Counted from the first letter of the stretch, positions 1 through 6,943 are shown. The stretch is 10,495 nucleotides of DNA from an uncultured Actinomycetes bacterium (GCA_946886425.1 CAMPIP010000072.1:1-10495); one strand, 5' to 3'. A program made the numbers and translations. The notes: a model not told the origin generated them from the letters alone.

Positions 1-10
1 GGGTGGCTCT

Positions 11-43
11 GGGCCCCCCCCGCCCGGGGGGGGGCCCCCCCCC
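11..43. repeat. G/C homopolymer palindrome
   Basis: The sequence holds a run of eight C (14-21), a run of nine G (26-34) and a run of nine C (35-43). The G9/C9 pair at 26-43 is perfectly self-complementary, and the earlier C run can pair with the same G run. Such tracts can form G-quadruplexes or strong hairpins and are also typical places for sequencing or assembly error. No coding signal is visible across 1-138. It could be the 3' flank of a gene lying to the left. Confidence 0.6.
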
Positions 44-57
44 AGGACCCGCTCCGG

Positions 58-79
58 CGTCCTCCCGACCCGGAGGACG
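58..79. terminator. Possible hairpin terminator of an upstream gene
   Basis: An 8-bp perfect stem, CGTCCTCC (58-65) with GGAGGACG (72-79), encloses a 6-base loop. No T tract follows, so it is at best a GC-hairpin terminator of the kind common in high-GC bacteria. It lies ahead of the first gene's putative promoter, which fits the end of a preceding transcription unit outside the window. Confidence 0.35.
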
Positions 80-132
80 GCCGTGGCAAGCGGGGTGAGC
101 GGGGGTGCCGGCAACTGTCCGATCGTACGGGC

Positions 133-138
133 TAGTCT
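133..138 (+). promoter_or_regulatory. Putative -10 hexamer for the cyclophilin operon
   Basis: TAGTCT fits the TANNNT pattern of actinobacterial -10 elements and ends 9 bases before the ATG at 148. Transcription would start at about 145, giving a leaderless or nearly leaderless mRNA. No Shine-Dalgarno sequence precedes the ATG. I see no convincing -35 hexamer. Confidence 0.4.
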
Positions 139-147
139 GTGCCGCCG

Positions 148-828
148 ATGGAGGGGAAGGACCGCAGGCCGATCATCCTTGGCGTCTTCGCGCTCATCGC
201 GGTCGCGATCGTCGCCGTGATCCTGATCTCGCGCGGCGGCAGCGACGATTCCAGCGGCGGCGCCACGGCGAAGAGCGCCGACGGCTGCGAGCAGGTCGAG
301 GCGCCGGCTCCCAAGAACGTGCAGCTGAAGGCGCCGAAACAGACCGTCGAGCCCGGCGAGGAGCTGACCGCCGTGGTCAAGACCAACTGTGGGACCTTCG
401 AAATCGCCCTCGACACCAAACGGGCGCCGAAGACCGCCAACTCGGTCGCCTACCTCGCCGAAGAAGGCTTCTACGACGACACCACCTTCCACCGGATCGT
501 CCCCGAATTCGTGATCCAGGGCGGCGATCCGTCCGGCGACGGCACCGGCGGACCCGGCTACAGCGTGGTCGAGAAACCGCCCGCCAACCTCGCCTACACC
601 AAGGGAGTCGTGGCGATGGCGAAGAGCTCGGCGGAGCCGCCCGGCACCTCCGGCAGCCAGTTCTACGTGGTCACCGGCGCCGACGCCGGCCTGCCGCCCG
701 AATACGCGCTGCTCGGCGAGGTCAGCTCCGGGCTCGACGTCGTCGAGCGCATCGGCGAACTGGAAACGGTCGGGGAAAAACCGAAACAGACGGTCCTGAT
801 CGAAGAAATGACGATCGAGAAGGGCTGA
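148..828 (+). CDS. Membrane-anchored cyclophilin-type peptidyl-prolyl cis-trans isomerase
   Basis: It encodes a 226-residue cyclophilin that probably catalyses proline isomerisation during folding of exported proteins. A basic N-terminus (KDRR) precedes one hydrophobic helix at about residues 8-27. It acts as a signal anchor, followed by a Gly/Ser/Ala-rich linker and a cyclophilin domain from about residue 74 to 222. Visible landmarks are the FHR...EFVIQGGD segment, which keeps the catalytic Arg, Phe and Gln, and GSQFYVV. The Trp and His of human cyclophilin A near GLPPEYALLG are replaced, as is frequent in bacterial cyclophilins and often linked to weak cyclosporin binding. Cys47 and Cys81 lie outside the membrane and could form a disulfide. 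I chose the ATG at 148. An in-frame GTG at 139 would add three residues but abuts the -10 hexamer. It is the first gene of a putative oxidative-folding operon, with 23 bases to the next gene. Confidence 0.9.
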   Translation: MEGKDRRPIILGVFALIAVAIVAVILISRGGSDDSSGGATAKSADGCEQVEAPAPKNVQLKAPKQTVEPGEELTAVVKTNCGTFEIALDTKRAPKTANSVAYLAEEGFYDDTTFHRIVPEFVIQGGDPSGDGTGGPGYSVVEKPPANLAYTKGVVAMAKSSAEPPGTSGSQFYVVTGADAGLPPEYALLGEVSSGLDVVERIGELETVGEKPKQTVLIEEMTIEKG

Positions 829-851
829 ACCCGAGGGGATAGGGTCAACCG

Positions 852-1304
852 GTGGCAAAGCTCGACGTAGGAGACGCGGCACCGGACTTCGAGCTGCCGG
901 GCACTGGCGGCAGGACCTACCGGCTGGCCGATTACCGGGGTCGCAAGGTGATCCTCGCCTTCTACCCGGGGGACTTCACGGCGGTTTGCACGAGGCAGTT
1001 CTGCTCCTACCGGGACCAAGGCGATCGCCTCGACAACCTCGGGGCCGACGTGCTGGGGGTCTCGCCGCAGTCGGTCGAGTCGCACGAGCGCTTCACCGAG
1101 GAGAAGCGCCTCAGCGTGCCGCTGCTCGCCGACGAGGACAAGCGGGTGGCGCGGGCCTACGGGGTCGCGGCCGGCCCGATGGTGCGGCGGGCGATCTTCA
1201 TCGTCGACGAGGAGGGGATCGTCCGCCACCGCAAGGTGACGCTGGCGGGCCTCACCTACGAGTCGGTCGACGATCTCGAGCGGGCCCTGGCCGCGCTGGC
1301 CTGA
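852..1304 (+). CDS. bcp: Thioredoxin-dependent peroxiredoxin, BCP/AhpC-TSA family
   Basis: The 150-residue protein is a cytosolic thiol peroxidase predicted to reduce hydrogen peroxide and organic hydroperoxides with electrons from thioredoxin. The active-site signature [13 protein letters not shown] lies at residues 39-51. Cys46 is the peroxidatic cysteine. Cys51 is the likely resolving cysteine in the C-X4-C arrangement of atypical two-Cys BCP enzymes. The thioredoxin-fold core and the later RRAIFIVD strand are intact, and the length is normal for BCP. The start is GTG at 852, with weak purine-rich sequence (AGGG at 841-844) before it. The TGA at 1302-1304 shares its A with the ATG of the following hydrolase, implying translational coupling. 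Placement with VKOR and DsbA-like genes suggests a shared thiol-redox theme. Family call is firm; the gene symbol is by subfamily resemblance only. Confidence 0.9.
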   Translation: MAKLDVGDAAPDFELPGTGGRTYRLADYRGRKVILAFYPGDFTAVCTRQFCSYRDQGDRLDNLGADVLGVSPQSVESHERFTEEKRLSVPLLADEDKRVARAYGVAAGPMVRRAIFIVDEEGIVRHRKVTLAGLTYESVDDLERALAALA

Positions 1305-2152
1305 TGGCCGCGGCCGCCACGGCGCAGGTCGAGCTCGGGCCGGCGCCGCTGCTGAGCGGCGCGGCGGCCGGGGAGGGGCCGCCGGTCGTCCTCTGTCACG
1401 GCATCACCGCGACCCGACGCTACGTCGTGCACGGCTCGCGGGCGCTCGAGCGCGCCGGTCACCGGGTCGTCGCCTACGACGCCCGCGGTCATGGCGAGTC
1501 CGACCCCGCCCCAGCCGGCCAGGGTTATGGATACCCGCGGCTCGTCGAGGACCTGGAGCGCGTCGTCGCGTCCCGGCTGGGAGAGGGGGAGCCGTTCCTC
1601 CTCGCTGGGCACTCGATGGGCGCCCACACCGCGGTTGCCTACGCGCTCCGCCACCGTGAGCGCCTCGCCGGACTCGTCGTGGTGGGACCGGTTTACACCG
1701 GCGCGATCGAGCCGGAGTCGCTCGATTACTGGGACGGGCTGGCGGCGGCCCTGGAAGCGGGCGGTATCGACGGCTTCGTCTCCTACGTCGGCGATCACCA
1801 GGCGAGCGACCCCCGCTGGCGCGAGGCGATCCTGCGCTTCACCCGCGAACGGCTGTTGCTGCAGCGCCACCCCGCAGCCCTCGCCGAAGCGCTGCGCGAG
1901 GTGCCGCGATCGCGCCCCTTCGGATCGCTGGCGGAGCTGGAGTCGCTGGCGGTCCCGGCCCTGATCGTCGCCAGCGGCGACGAGGCCGATCCGGGCCATC
2001 CGCGCGCCGCCGCCGTCGCCTACGCGGAAGCGCTGCCACGGGCCGAGCTGCTCGGCGAGGGGGAGGGGGAGTCGCCGCTGGCTTGGCAGGGGGGCCGCCT
2101 CTCCCGGCATATAGGCGCCTTTTATGCCGAGGCTTTATCGTCATCGCTATGA
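1304..2152 (+). CDS. Alpha/beta-fold hydrolase, catalytic histidine not at its usual place
   Basis: The 282-residue protein has the alpha/beta-hydrolase layout. HGITATRR at residues 32-39 gives the HG oxyanion motif, and YDARGHGES at 58-66 is typical of the family. GHSMG at 102-106 is the nucleophile elbow with Ser104. SGDEADPGHP near residue 224 is where the catalytic acid is expected. The last motif normally reads G-H-x-P before an acidic helix, but here it reads EGEGESPLAW, so the usual His position carries Glu. Other histidines nearby (in DPGHP and SRHIGAF) might substitute, or the enzyme may be atypical. Substrate is unknown; esterase, lipase-like or perhydrolase roles are possible. The start ATG overlaps the peroxiredoxin stop (TGATG). 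Its own TGA overlaps the VKOR start (ATGA), so it is translated as part of the operon. A frame extending further upstream to 986 is only read-through of the peroxiredoxin region. Confidence 0.85.
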   Translation: MAAAATAQVELGPAPLLSGAAAGEGPPVVLCHGITATRRYVVHGSRALERAGHRVVAYDARGHGESDPAPAGQGYGYPRLVEDLERVVASRLGEGEPFLLAGHSMGAHTAVAYALRHRERLAGLVVVGPVYTGAIEPESLDYWDGLAAALEAGGIDGFVSYVGDHQASDPRWREAILRFTRERLLLQRHPAALAEALREVPRSRPFGSLAELESLAVPALIVASGDEADPGHPRAAAVAYAEALPRAELLGEGEGESPLAWQGGRLSRHIGAFYAEALSSSL

Positions 2153-2640
2153 ATTTCCCGAGCGAAGGCAACCTGCGCCGTGCAATCGCGTTTTTCGCGG
2201 TGGTGGGGATCGCCGTCGCGACCTACATCACGATCGTCGAGTCGGGTGGTGGCTCGCCGGTCTGCGTCGCCGGCGGCGGCGGTTGCGAGACCGTCGCGGA
2301 AAGCTCCTACTCGCACATCGCCGGGATAAACATCGCGATCTTCGGGATCCTCGGTTACGTCGGGATCTTCCTGACCGCCTTCTTCGCCAACGACATCGCC
2401 CGCTTCGCCGGGTTCGTGATCGCCCTTGGCGGCTTTGGCTTCAGCGTCTACCTCACCTACCTGGAGATCTGGGTGATCGAAGCGATCTGCCAGTGGTGCG
2501 TCGGCAGCGCCATCCTGATGACGATTCTCTTCCTTCTCAACGCAGCTCGGTTGATCGGCTACGCCGGCACCGACGATGCGGACTCGGCTCCGGTCGAGCC
2601 CCCCGAAGCTCCCCCCGATCGGGAGGCGGAGCTCGCTTAG
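2149..2640 (+). CDS. VKOR-family membrane disulfide oxidoreductase
   Basis: The 163-residue protein is a vitamin K epoxide reductase homologue. These proteins replace DsbB in actinobacteria: they re-oxidise a DsbA-like partner outside the membrane and pass electrons to a quinone. About four transmembrane helices are visible (around residues 12-30, 57-79, 86-105 and 110-133). The four diagnostic cysteines are present: the extracytoplasmic loop pair Cys39 and Cys46, and the redox centre C-Q-W-C at 114-117. The serine/asparagine-containing stretch YSHIAGINIAIFG after the loop pair is typical. The C-terminal 25 residues form a Pro/Glu/Asp-rich tail. No thioredoxin domain is fused; the partner is probably the DsbA-like protein encoded 57 bases downstream. 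I chose ATG 2149 because it forms an ATGA overlap with the hydrolase stop and directly precedes the first helix. An earlier in-frame start at 2083 would lie inside the hydrolase gene. Confidence 0.92.
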   Translation: MNFPSEGNLRRAIAFFAVVGIAVATYITIVESGGGSPVCVAGGGGCETVAESSYSHIAGINIAIFGILGYVGIFLTAFFANDIARFAGFVIALGGFGFSVYLTYLEIWVIEAICQWCVGSAILMTILFLLNAARLIGYAGTDDADSAPVEPPEAPPDREAELA

Positions 2641-2687
2641 AGTTGGCCCGTCGCCGCACCGCGCCGACGAAATCGCAGGGAACTACC

Positions 2688-2693
2688 GAGGAG
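2688..2693 (+). promoter_or_regulatory. Ribosome binding site of the DsbA-like gene
   Basis: GAGGAG lies 4 bases before the ATG at 2698, within a longer purine run. It fixes the start of the DsbA-like gene and shows that this internal operon gene uses a Shine-Dalgarno sequence, unlike the first gene of the unit. Confidence 0.6.
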
Positions 2694-2697
2694 AGAG

Positions 2698-3459
2698 ATG
2701 AGCAACAAGAAGGAGAGGGAGAAGCGTCGCGAAGAGCGGCTGCAGGAGGAATCGAAGGTCTCGACCGGCGACCGGCGGACGAAGATGCTGCAGCTGGGTG
2801 CCGGCGTCGCCTTCCTGGCGATCGTCGCGGTGGTGGTGCTGATCGTCGCCAACTCGGGCGGAGACAGCGGCGGCGACGCCGAGAACCTCCAGGAAGTCGC
2901 GGCGGCGGAGAGCGTCGTCAACGGGATCGAACAGAACGGGATGGTCCTCGGCGACCCGAACGCCAAGGTCGAACTGATCGAGTACGGCGACATGCAGTGC
3001 CCGGTCTGCAAGGCCTACTCCGAGGAAGTCCTGCCGCAGGTGATCGAAAACCAGGTCAGGACCGGCAAGGCGAAGATGGTCTTCCACAACTTCACGATCA
3101 TCGGCCCGCAGTCCAAACCGGCCGGAGCCGCGGTCCTCGCCGCCGGCGAACAGGGACGGGGCTGGGACTACCTCGAGGTCTTTTACCGCAACCAGGGCGC
3201 CGAGAACTCCGAATACGCCGACGACGAGTTCCTGACCGCGGTCGCCGAAGCCGCCGGGGTCAAGGACATCGAACAGTGGGACCAGGACCGGAAGCGGCTG
3301 GAAAAGAAAGTCGAACAGACCACCGAACAGGCCCAGAACTTCGGCTTCACCGGCACGCCGTCCTTCGCGATCAAAGGCCCCGGCACCAACGGCATCGAGC
3401 TCCTCGGCAACCCGAGCACTCCCGAGGAATTCGAATCCGCCATCAAGGCCGCCAGCTAA
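2698..3459 (+). CDS. Membrane-anchored DsbA-like thiol:disulfide oxidoreductase
   Basis: The 253-residue protein has a strongly charged, Lys/Arg/Glu-rich cytoplasmic head (residues 1-29), one transmembrane anchor at about 31-51 and a Gly/Ser/Asp linker. An extracytoplasmic DsbA/DSBA-like thioredoxin-fold domain spans about 80-250. The active site is C-P-V-C at residues 101-104 in the context EYGDMQCPVC. The cis-proline loop is T220-P221 in GFTGTPSF. Helical insertion lies between them, as in DsbA/DsbG and the actinobacterial DsbA family. Predicted role: introducing disulfides into exported proteins, with re-oxidation by the VKOR encoded immediately upstream. Only the CXXC cysteines occur in the mature domain. 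A role as reductase or isomerase cannot be excluded from sequence. It is the last gene of the operon and is followed by a hairpin. Confidence 0.92.
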   Translation: MSNKKEREKRREERLQEESKVSTGDRRTKMLQLGAGVAFLAIVAVVVLIVANSGGDSGGDAENLQEVAAAESVVNGIEQNGMVLGDPNAKVELIEYGDMQCPVCKAYSEEVLPQVIENQVRTGKAKMVFHNFTIIGPQSKPAGAAVLAAGEQGRGWDYLEVFYRNQGAENSEYADDEFLTAVAEAAGVKDIEQWDQDRKRLEKKVEQTTEQAQNFGFTGTPSFAIKGPGTNGIELLGNPSTPEEFESAIKAAS

Positions 3460-3479
3460 CTCCCCGCGGCGCTTAGAGG

Positions 3480-3511
3480 GGACAGGCGGTTCTCCGGCGA
3501 GTCGCCTGTCC
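3480..3511 (+). terminator. Hairpin after the oxidative-folding operon
   Basis: A perfect 9-bp stem, GGACAGGCG (3480-3488) with CGCCTGTCC (3503-3511), encloses a 14-base loop and starts 20 bases after the DsbA-like stop codon. A second small CCGCC/GGCGG hairpin overlaps its right flank. No T tract follows, so it would be a GC-hairpin type terminator or a 3' stabilising structure. The rest of 3460-3558 shows no coding potential. Confidence 0.5.
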
Positions 3512-3558
3512 GCCTCCGCGGCGGTGGTTCGACCTAAGTTGACATAACCACCATTATC

Positions 3559-4077
3559 GTGCGTTGGATCAAGAACAGGCGGGATGCCGCCGGGGCCTGG
3601 CTCGGCCCCGTCTGGTCGGGTTTCCTGCAGGGATCGGGCCTCGCCGTCCTGCTCGGCGCCATCTGTGCGGGGCTCGCCGTCTATTTGCCGGTCCCCGAGC
3701 CGCCCGCGACCGTCTTTCACGACCTGCTCCAGGTCGGGATCGGCCTCCTGGTCGCGTTCAGCGTCGCAACCGCGGCCGCGGGGATCGCCGAGGGCGAAAG
3801 CATCGAAGACCACCTCGCCTGGCTTTCCGCTTGCGCTGGGATCGGCGCAGCCGGACTCGGGGCTATCTCGCTCTGCGTGGCTCTTGCGGCCTTTCTGGAA
3901 TCGGGACACTCGGGAGCGCTCGCCCAAGTCGGCCTCGGTTTCGTCGTCGCCGCACTGTTCCTGCTCGGCCTGGTCGTCGCCTTGCTGCCATGGCTGTCGT
4001 TCCACTGGCACCGAGATCCGGGCGGACCCGCGTCGCAGGGCCGCGATCGGCCGCTGGACGGAAACAGGCTGAAATGA
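3559..4077 (+). CDS. Four-helix integral membrane protein of unknown function
   Basis: The 172-residue protein is not assignable to a family by eye. It has a short basic N-terminus (RWIKNRR), then four hydrophobic segments at about residues 24-44, 57-77, 88-112 and 122-145. An amphipathic, acidic loop (GESIEDH) sits between the second and third, and a charged C-terminal tail follows. Codon third positions are GC-rich in this frame, and the hydrophobic pattern makes it the credible reading among three overlapping open frames here. The start is GTG at 3559. No Shine-Dalgarno sequence precedes it, and AT-rich sequence at 3535-3558 offers possible -10 elements (TAAGTT at 3535, CATAAC at 3543), suggesting its own promoter and a very short leader. 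It lies between two hairpins, so it is probably monocistronic. Confidence 0.65.
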   Translation: MRWIKNRRDAAGAWLGPVWSGFLQGSGLAVLLGAICAGLAVYLPVPEPPATVFHDLLQVGIGLLVAFSVATAAAGIAEGESIEDHLAWLSACAGIGAAGLGAISLCVALAAFLESGHSGALAQVGLGFVVAALFLLGLVVALLPWLSFHWHRDPGGPASQGRDRPLDGNRLK

Positions 4078-4082
4078 CGAAC

Positions 4083-4122
4083 GCGGAACCTTAAGGCCCC
4101 TATGAGGGCGTTAAGGTTCCGC
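4083..4122. terminator. Bidirectional hairpin terminator between convergent genes
   Basis: A perfect 12-bp inverted repeat, GCGGAACCTTAA (4083-4094) with TTAAGGTTCCGC (4111-4122), continues after one G/G mismatch with a 4-bp GCCC/GGGC inner stem and a 6-base loop. It starts 5 bases after the membrane-protein stop and lies 47 bases past the end of the methyltransferase gene on the other strand. It therefore serves both convergent units. The symmetric AT-rich middle of the stem is noticeable against the GC-rich background. Nothing else is seen in 4078-4169. Confidence 0.75.
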
Positions 4123-4169
4123 AGTCGATTCTGACCGGTGCACGGCCGCGGAGCAGCGGAGGTGCACGG

Positions 4170-4811
4170 TCAGAGGGCGCGGACGGCGCTGCCCCGTGCC
4201 AGCGGTCGCACGATCGCCGGCGCCTTCGGCATCTCGGCCCGGACGACCTCGCCGAGGTTGAGCGGCGAGGACTCGATCTTGGCGACGGTGTCGCGGTTGC
4301 AGTGGCAGCCGTCGCCGAGAAAGCGCCAGGGTCGCTCGAGGCGGTCCTGCCAGCGGGCAAGCGAGGGGTCCGGGGAGCGGACGTGCTCGAGGAAGAGCAG
4401 GCGGCCGCCGGGCTTGAGCACCCGTGCGGCCTCGCGCAGCGCCGCCTCCGGGTCCGGGATCGTGCAGAAGACCAGGGTGGCGACGACGAAGTCGAAGCCG
4501 GCGTCCTCGAAGGGCACCCGCTCGGCCGAGTCCTCGATCAAGGTCGCCTGCCGGCCCGAGGCGGACAACCTCGGTCGCAGCTGCTTGGCCATGTGCGGGT
4601 CGGGCTCAACCAAAACCAGCTCCTCGACCGCGTCTGGGTAGAGATCGAGGTTGAGGCCGGTCCCGGCGCCGATCTCGAGGACGCGGCCGCTGGCCTCGGC
4701 CAGCACCTGCCGGCGCATCTCCCGCAGGCCGGCATCCTCGGTCGCCCTGATGCTGCGCTCGTAGAAGACCGGGAAGACCCGGCCCCAGGTGGCGTCGTAG
4801 ATCCGGCCCAT
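4170..4811 (-). CDS. Class I SAM-dependent methyltransferase, METTL7-like
   Basis: The 213-residue protein has a Rossmann-type methyltransferase fold. Motif I is VLEIGAGTG at residues 44-52, the acidic residue ending strand beta-2 is Glu69 (LVEPDP), and ARVLKPGGRLLFLEHV is the post-II/III motif. The C-terminal block PWRFLGDGCHCNRDT, with the following LxE...AP...VRP pattern, resembles METTL7/UbiE-related small-molecule methyltransferases, which act on thiols or lipids. The actual substrate is unknown. The N-terminal RIYDATWGRVFPVFYE segment is typical of membrane-associated members. The ATG at 4811 lies 14 bases after the dehydrogenase stop codon, with GGAG in the gap, so the gene is the third of the thiolase-dehydrogenase-methyltransferase operon. 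Longer in-frame sequence upstream of this ATG is the dehydrogenase gene read out of frame. Confidence 0.85.
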   Translation of the reverse strand: MGRIYDATWGRVFPVFYERSIRATEDAGLREMRRQVLAEASGRVLEIGAGTGLNLDLYPDAVEELVLVEPDPHMAKQLRPRLSASGRQATLIEDSAERVPFEDAGFDFVVATLVFCTIPDPEAALREAARVLKPGGRLLFLEHVRSPDPSLARWQDRLERPWRFLGDGCHCNRDTVAKIESSPLNLGEVVRAEMPKAPAIVRPLARGSAVRAL

Positions 4812-4825
4812 CGCCCCGCTCCGCC

Positions 4826-5716
4826 TCAGGCGGCGTCGCGCCGAGCGGGCTCGGGCGAGGCCGACTCCTCCCCGCCCTTGCCAACGCTGGCGGCCGCCCG
4901 CTCCTCGTAGGCGCGGCGGGCGCCGTGGTCGACCTCGAACATCAGCTTGTCGACCTTCATCAGGCGACCGAGGCCCTCGCGGGCGCCGCGCGGCAGCAGC
5001 GTCATCACCCTGTAGAGGGCGCCGTTGGCGCGCGGCACGAAGACGTCGAAGCGCGGTACTTCCATCGCGTCGACGATCTCGTTGGCGACGTCCTCGGCCT
5101 CGACCGGTTTCACCCACTTCTGGCCAAGGCCGCTGGTCAGATCGGTGTTGACGACGGTCGGCATCACGCAGACGACCTCGACCCCGCTGCCGCGCAGCTC
5201 GGTCCGCACCGCCTCGCTGAGGCCGACCACGGCGTGCTTGGTGGCGCTGTAGGTGGCGATCCCGGGGATTCCCGCCTTGCCGGCCTGGGAGGCGAGGTTG
5301 ACGATGTAGCCGGTGCCGCGCGGGCGCAGGCGCTCGATCGCCAGCTGGGTGCCGGTGATGACGCCGTGCAGGTTGATGTCGATCTGGCGGTGGACCGACT
5401 CCTCGCTCTCCTCGACGAACGGCGTCACCGGCATGATCCCGGCGTTGTTGATCACCGCGTCGAGCGGGCCGAGCTGGCGCTCGGCCTCGTCGAGGAAGGC
5501 CGCGAAGGAGGAGCGGTCGGTGACGTCGAGCGGCAGGGCGACCGTGCCGCCGCCCAGTTCCGCCGCCGTCTTCTCGGCCAGCTCCAGGTCGAGATCGCCG
5601 ATGGCGACGCGGCAGCCTTTCCGGACCAGCGCCGTCGCCGTCGCCTTGCCGATCCCGCGAGCGCCGCCGGTGATCGCCACCACTTTGCCCCCGAGTGAAC
5701 GCCGCTGCTTCGCCAT
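4826..5716 (-). CDS. Short-chain dehydrogenase/reductase (SDR family)
   Basis: The 296-residue protein is a classical SDR with a C-terminal extension. The cofactor-binding TGGARGIG lies at residues 16-23. Asp41 at the end of beta-2 (GDLD) favours NAD over NADP. NNAG lies at 90-93, and the catalytic residues are Asn115, Ser143, Tyr156 and Lys160 (YSATK). Beyond about residue 250 there is an extra 45-residue tail rich in Ala, Glu and Arg, longer than the usual 250-residue SDR. The expected activity is oxidation or reduction of a hydroxyl/keto group on a lipid, steroid or acyl-CoA-derived substrate; the pathway is inferred from the adjacent thiolase. The start ATG at 5716 is fixed by a strong Shine-Dalgarno sequence. 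The gap to the thiolase stop is 27 bases. Confidence 0.92.
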   Translation of the reverse strand: MAKQRRSLGGKVVAITGGARGIGKATATALVRKGCRVAIGDLDLELAEKTAAELGGGTVALPLDVTDRSSFAAFLDEAERQLGPLDAVINNAGIMPVTPFVEESEESVHRQIDINLHGVITGTQLAIERLRPRGTGYIVNLASQAGKAGIPGIATYSATKHAVVGLSEAVRTELRGSGVEVVCVMPTVVNTDLTSGLGQKWVKPVEAEDVANEIVDAMEVPRFDVFVPRANGALYRVMTLLPRGAREGLGRLMKVDKLMFEVDHGARRAYEERAAASVGKGGEESASPEPARRDAA

Positions 5717-5720
5717 CGTG

Positions 5721-5729
5721 CTCCTCCTT
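5721..5729 (-). promoter_or_regulatory. Strong ribosome binding site of the SDR gene
   Basis: Read on the minus strand this is AAGGAGGAG, close to a perfect anti-16S match and 4 bases before the ATG at 5716 (7 counted from the core AAGGAG). It is the strongest Shine-Dalgarno sequence in the window and marks an internal operon gene. Confidence 0.75.
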
Positions 5730-5743
5730 GGTGCCGCGGGCTC

Positions 5744-6937
5744 CTAGCTCGCCGGCTTGTAGACGGTGACCACGGCGGCACCGCCGAGGCCGATGTTGTG
5801 CTGCAGGGCCACCTTCGCGCCCTCGACCTGGCGCTTCTCGGCGTCGCCGCGCAGCTGCCAGGTCAGTTCCGAGCACTGCGCCAGGCCGGTGGCGCCGAGC
5901 GGGTGCCCCTTGGAGATGAGGCCGCCCGAGGGGTTGACGACGACCTTGCCGCCGAACGTCGTCGCTTCTTCCTCGACCAGCTTGTGCGCCTCGCCCTCAG
6001 CGGCGAACCCGAGCGCTTCGTAGGTGATCAGCTCGTTGGCGCTGAAGCAGTCGTGCAGCTCGCAGACGTCGACTTCGGCGGCGGCCACCTGGGCCTCCTC
6101 GTAGGCGCGGTCGGCGGCCAGCTTCGACATGTCGGCGCCGACGATCGTCATGCAGTCGGCGTCCTCGGCGAAGGTCGAGCTGAGGTCGGTGACCATCGAC
6201 TGGCCGGCGATCTCCACCGCCCGCTCCCAGAGGCCGTGCTCGTCGACGTAGCGCTCCGAGGCGACGATCGCGCAGGCCGAGCCGTCGGAGGTCGGCGAGC
6301 ACTGCAGCTTGGTCAGCGGGTCGTGGATCATCTTCGCCGCCTTGATGTCCTCCAGCGAGTACTCGTCCTGGAACTGGGCGTAGGGGTTGTTGACCGAGTG
6401 CTTGTGGTTCTTCCAGCCGATCCAGGCGTAGTGGTCGGGGTTGGAGCCGTACTTCTGCATGTGGTCGCGGCCGGCGTTGCCGAACATCTGCGGCGCCGGC
6501 GGCGACTGCTCCGGGTCGCGGATCTCGAACATCCTCATCGCGTGCTTGTCGAGCGCGTTGGTGCGGTCGGTGTACTTGACCCCGAGGCTGCCCGGCTCCA
6601 TCTTCTCGAAGCCCAGCGCCAGCGCGCAGTCGGCGAGTTCGCCCTTGACCGCCTGGCGGGCCAGGAACAGCGCCGAGGAGCCGGTCGAGCAGTTGTTGTT
6701 GACGTTGACGACCGGAATCCCGGTCAGGCCCAGCTGGTAGAGCGCCCGCTGGCCGTAGGTCGAGTCCCCGTAGCAGTAGCCCGCGTAGGCCTGCTCGACG
6801 TCCTCGTACGGGATGCCGGCATCGGCGAGCGCCTTCTCCCCCGCCTCTTTGGCCCAGTCGGGGTAGTCGCCCTCCTTGCTGCCGGGCTTCTCGAACTTGG
6901 TCATCCCGACCCCGATCACGAACGTGCGCTGGCTCAA
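5744..6937 (-). CDS. Thiolase family protein, SCPx-like (acetyl-CoA acetyltransferase / lipid-transfer type)
   Basis: The 397-residue protein is a thiolase of the sterol-carrier-protein-x-like group, which cleaves or forms beta-ketoacyl-CoA. The nucleophilic Cys83 sits in [18 protein letters not shown] (His295 region) and GHPLGATG (His345) are the catalytic His motifs of this subgroup. HNIGLGGA, with His380, is the C-terminal signature where ordinary thiolases carry a C-x-G cysteine. The length matches a stand-alone SCPx thiolase without a fused SCP2 domain. The start is most likely TTG at 6937: AGGGGAG lies 6 bases ahead, and the reading (M)[15 protein letters not shown] begins the fold directly. 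Open sequence continues in frame far upstream to 7885, but that part overlaps the FUSC gene antisense to its own codons and is not coding. It leads an operon with the SDR and the methyltransferase, suggesting fatty-acid or sterol side-chain metabolism; substrate not determinable here. Confidence 0.93.
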   Translation of the reverse strand: MSQRTFVIGVGMTKFEKPGSKEGDYPDWAKEAGEKALADAGIPYEDVEQAYAGYCYGDSTYGQRALYQLGLTGIPVVNVNNNCSTGSSALFLARQAVKGELADCALALGFEKMEPGSLGVKYTDRTNALDKHAMRMFEIRDPEQSPPAPQMFGNAGRDHMQKYGSNPDHYAWIGWKNHKHSVNNPYAQFQDEYSLEDIKAAKMIHDPLTKLQCSPTSDGSACAIVASERYVDEHGLWERAVEIAGQSMVTDLSSTFAEDADCMTIVGADMSKLAADRAYEEAQVAAAEVDVCELHDCFSANELITYEALGFAAEGEAHKLVEEEATTFGGKVVVNPSGGLISKGHPLGATGLAQCSELTWQLRGDAEKRQVEGAKVALQHNIGLGGAAVVTVYKPAS

Positions 6938-6943
6938 CTTTGG

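Noticed and set aside
139..147. GTG at 139 as start of the cyclophilin
   Set aside because: It immediately follows the TAGTCT hexamer and has no Shine-Dalgarno sequence. ATG 148 fits the promoter better, though only three residues differ.
986..1303. Upstream extension of the hydrolase frame
   Set aside because: It is an out-of-frame reading of the peroxiredoxin gene. The hydrolase starts at ATG 1304, overlapping the peroxiredoxin stop.
2683..4011. A minus-strand open frame of 442 codons opposite the DsbA-like and membrane-protein genes
   Set aside because: It is antisense to two well-supported genes; its product is Asp/Gly/Glu-rich with no recognisable motifs.
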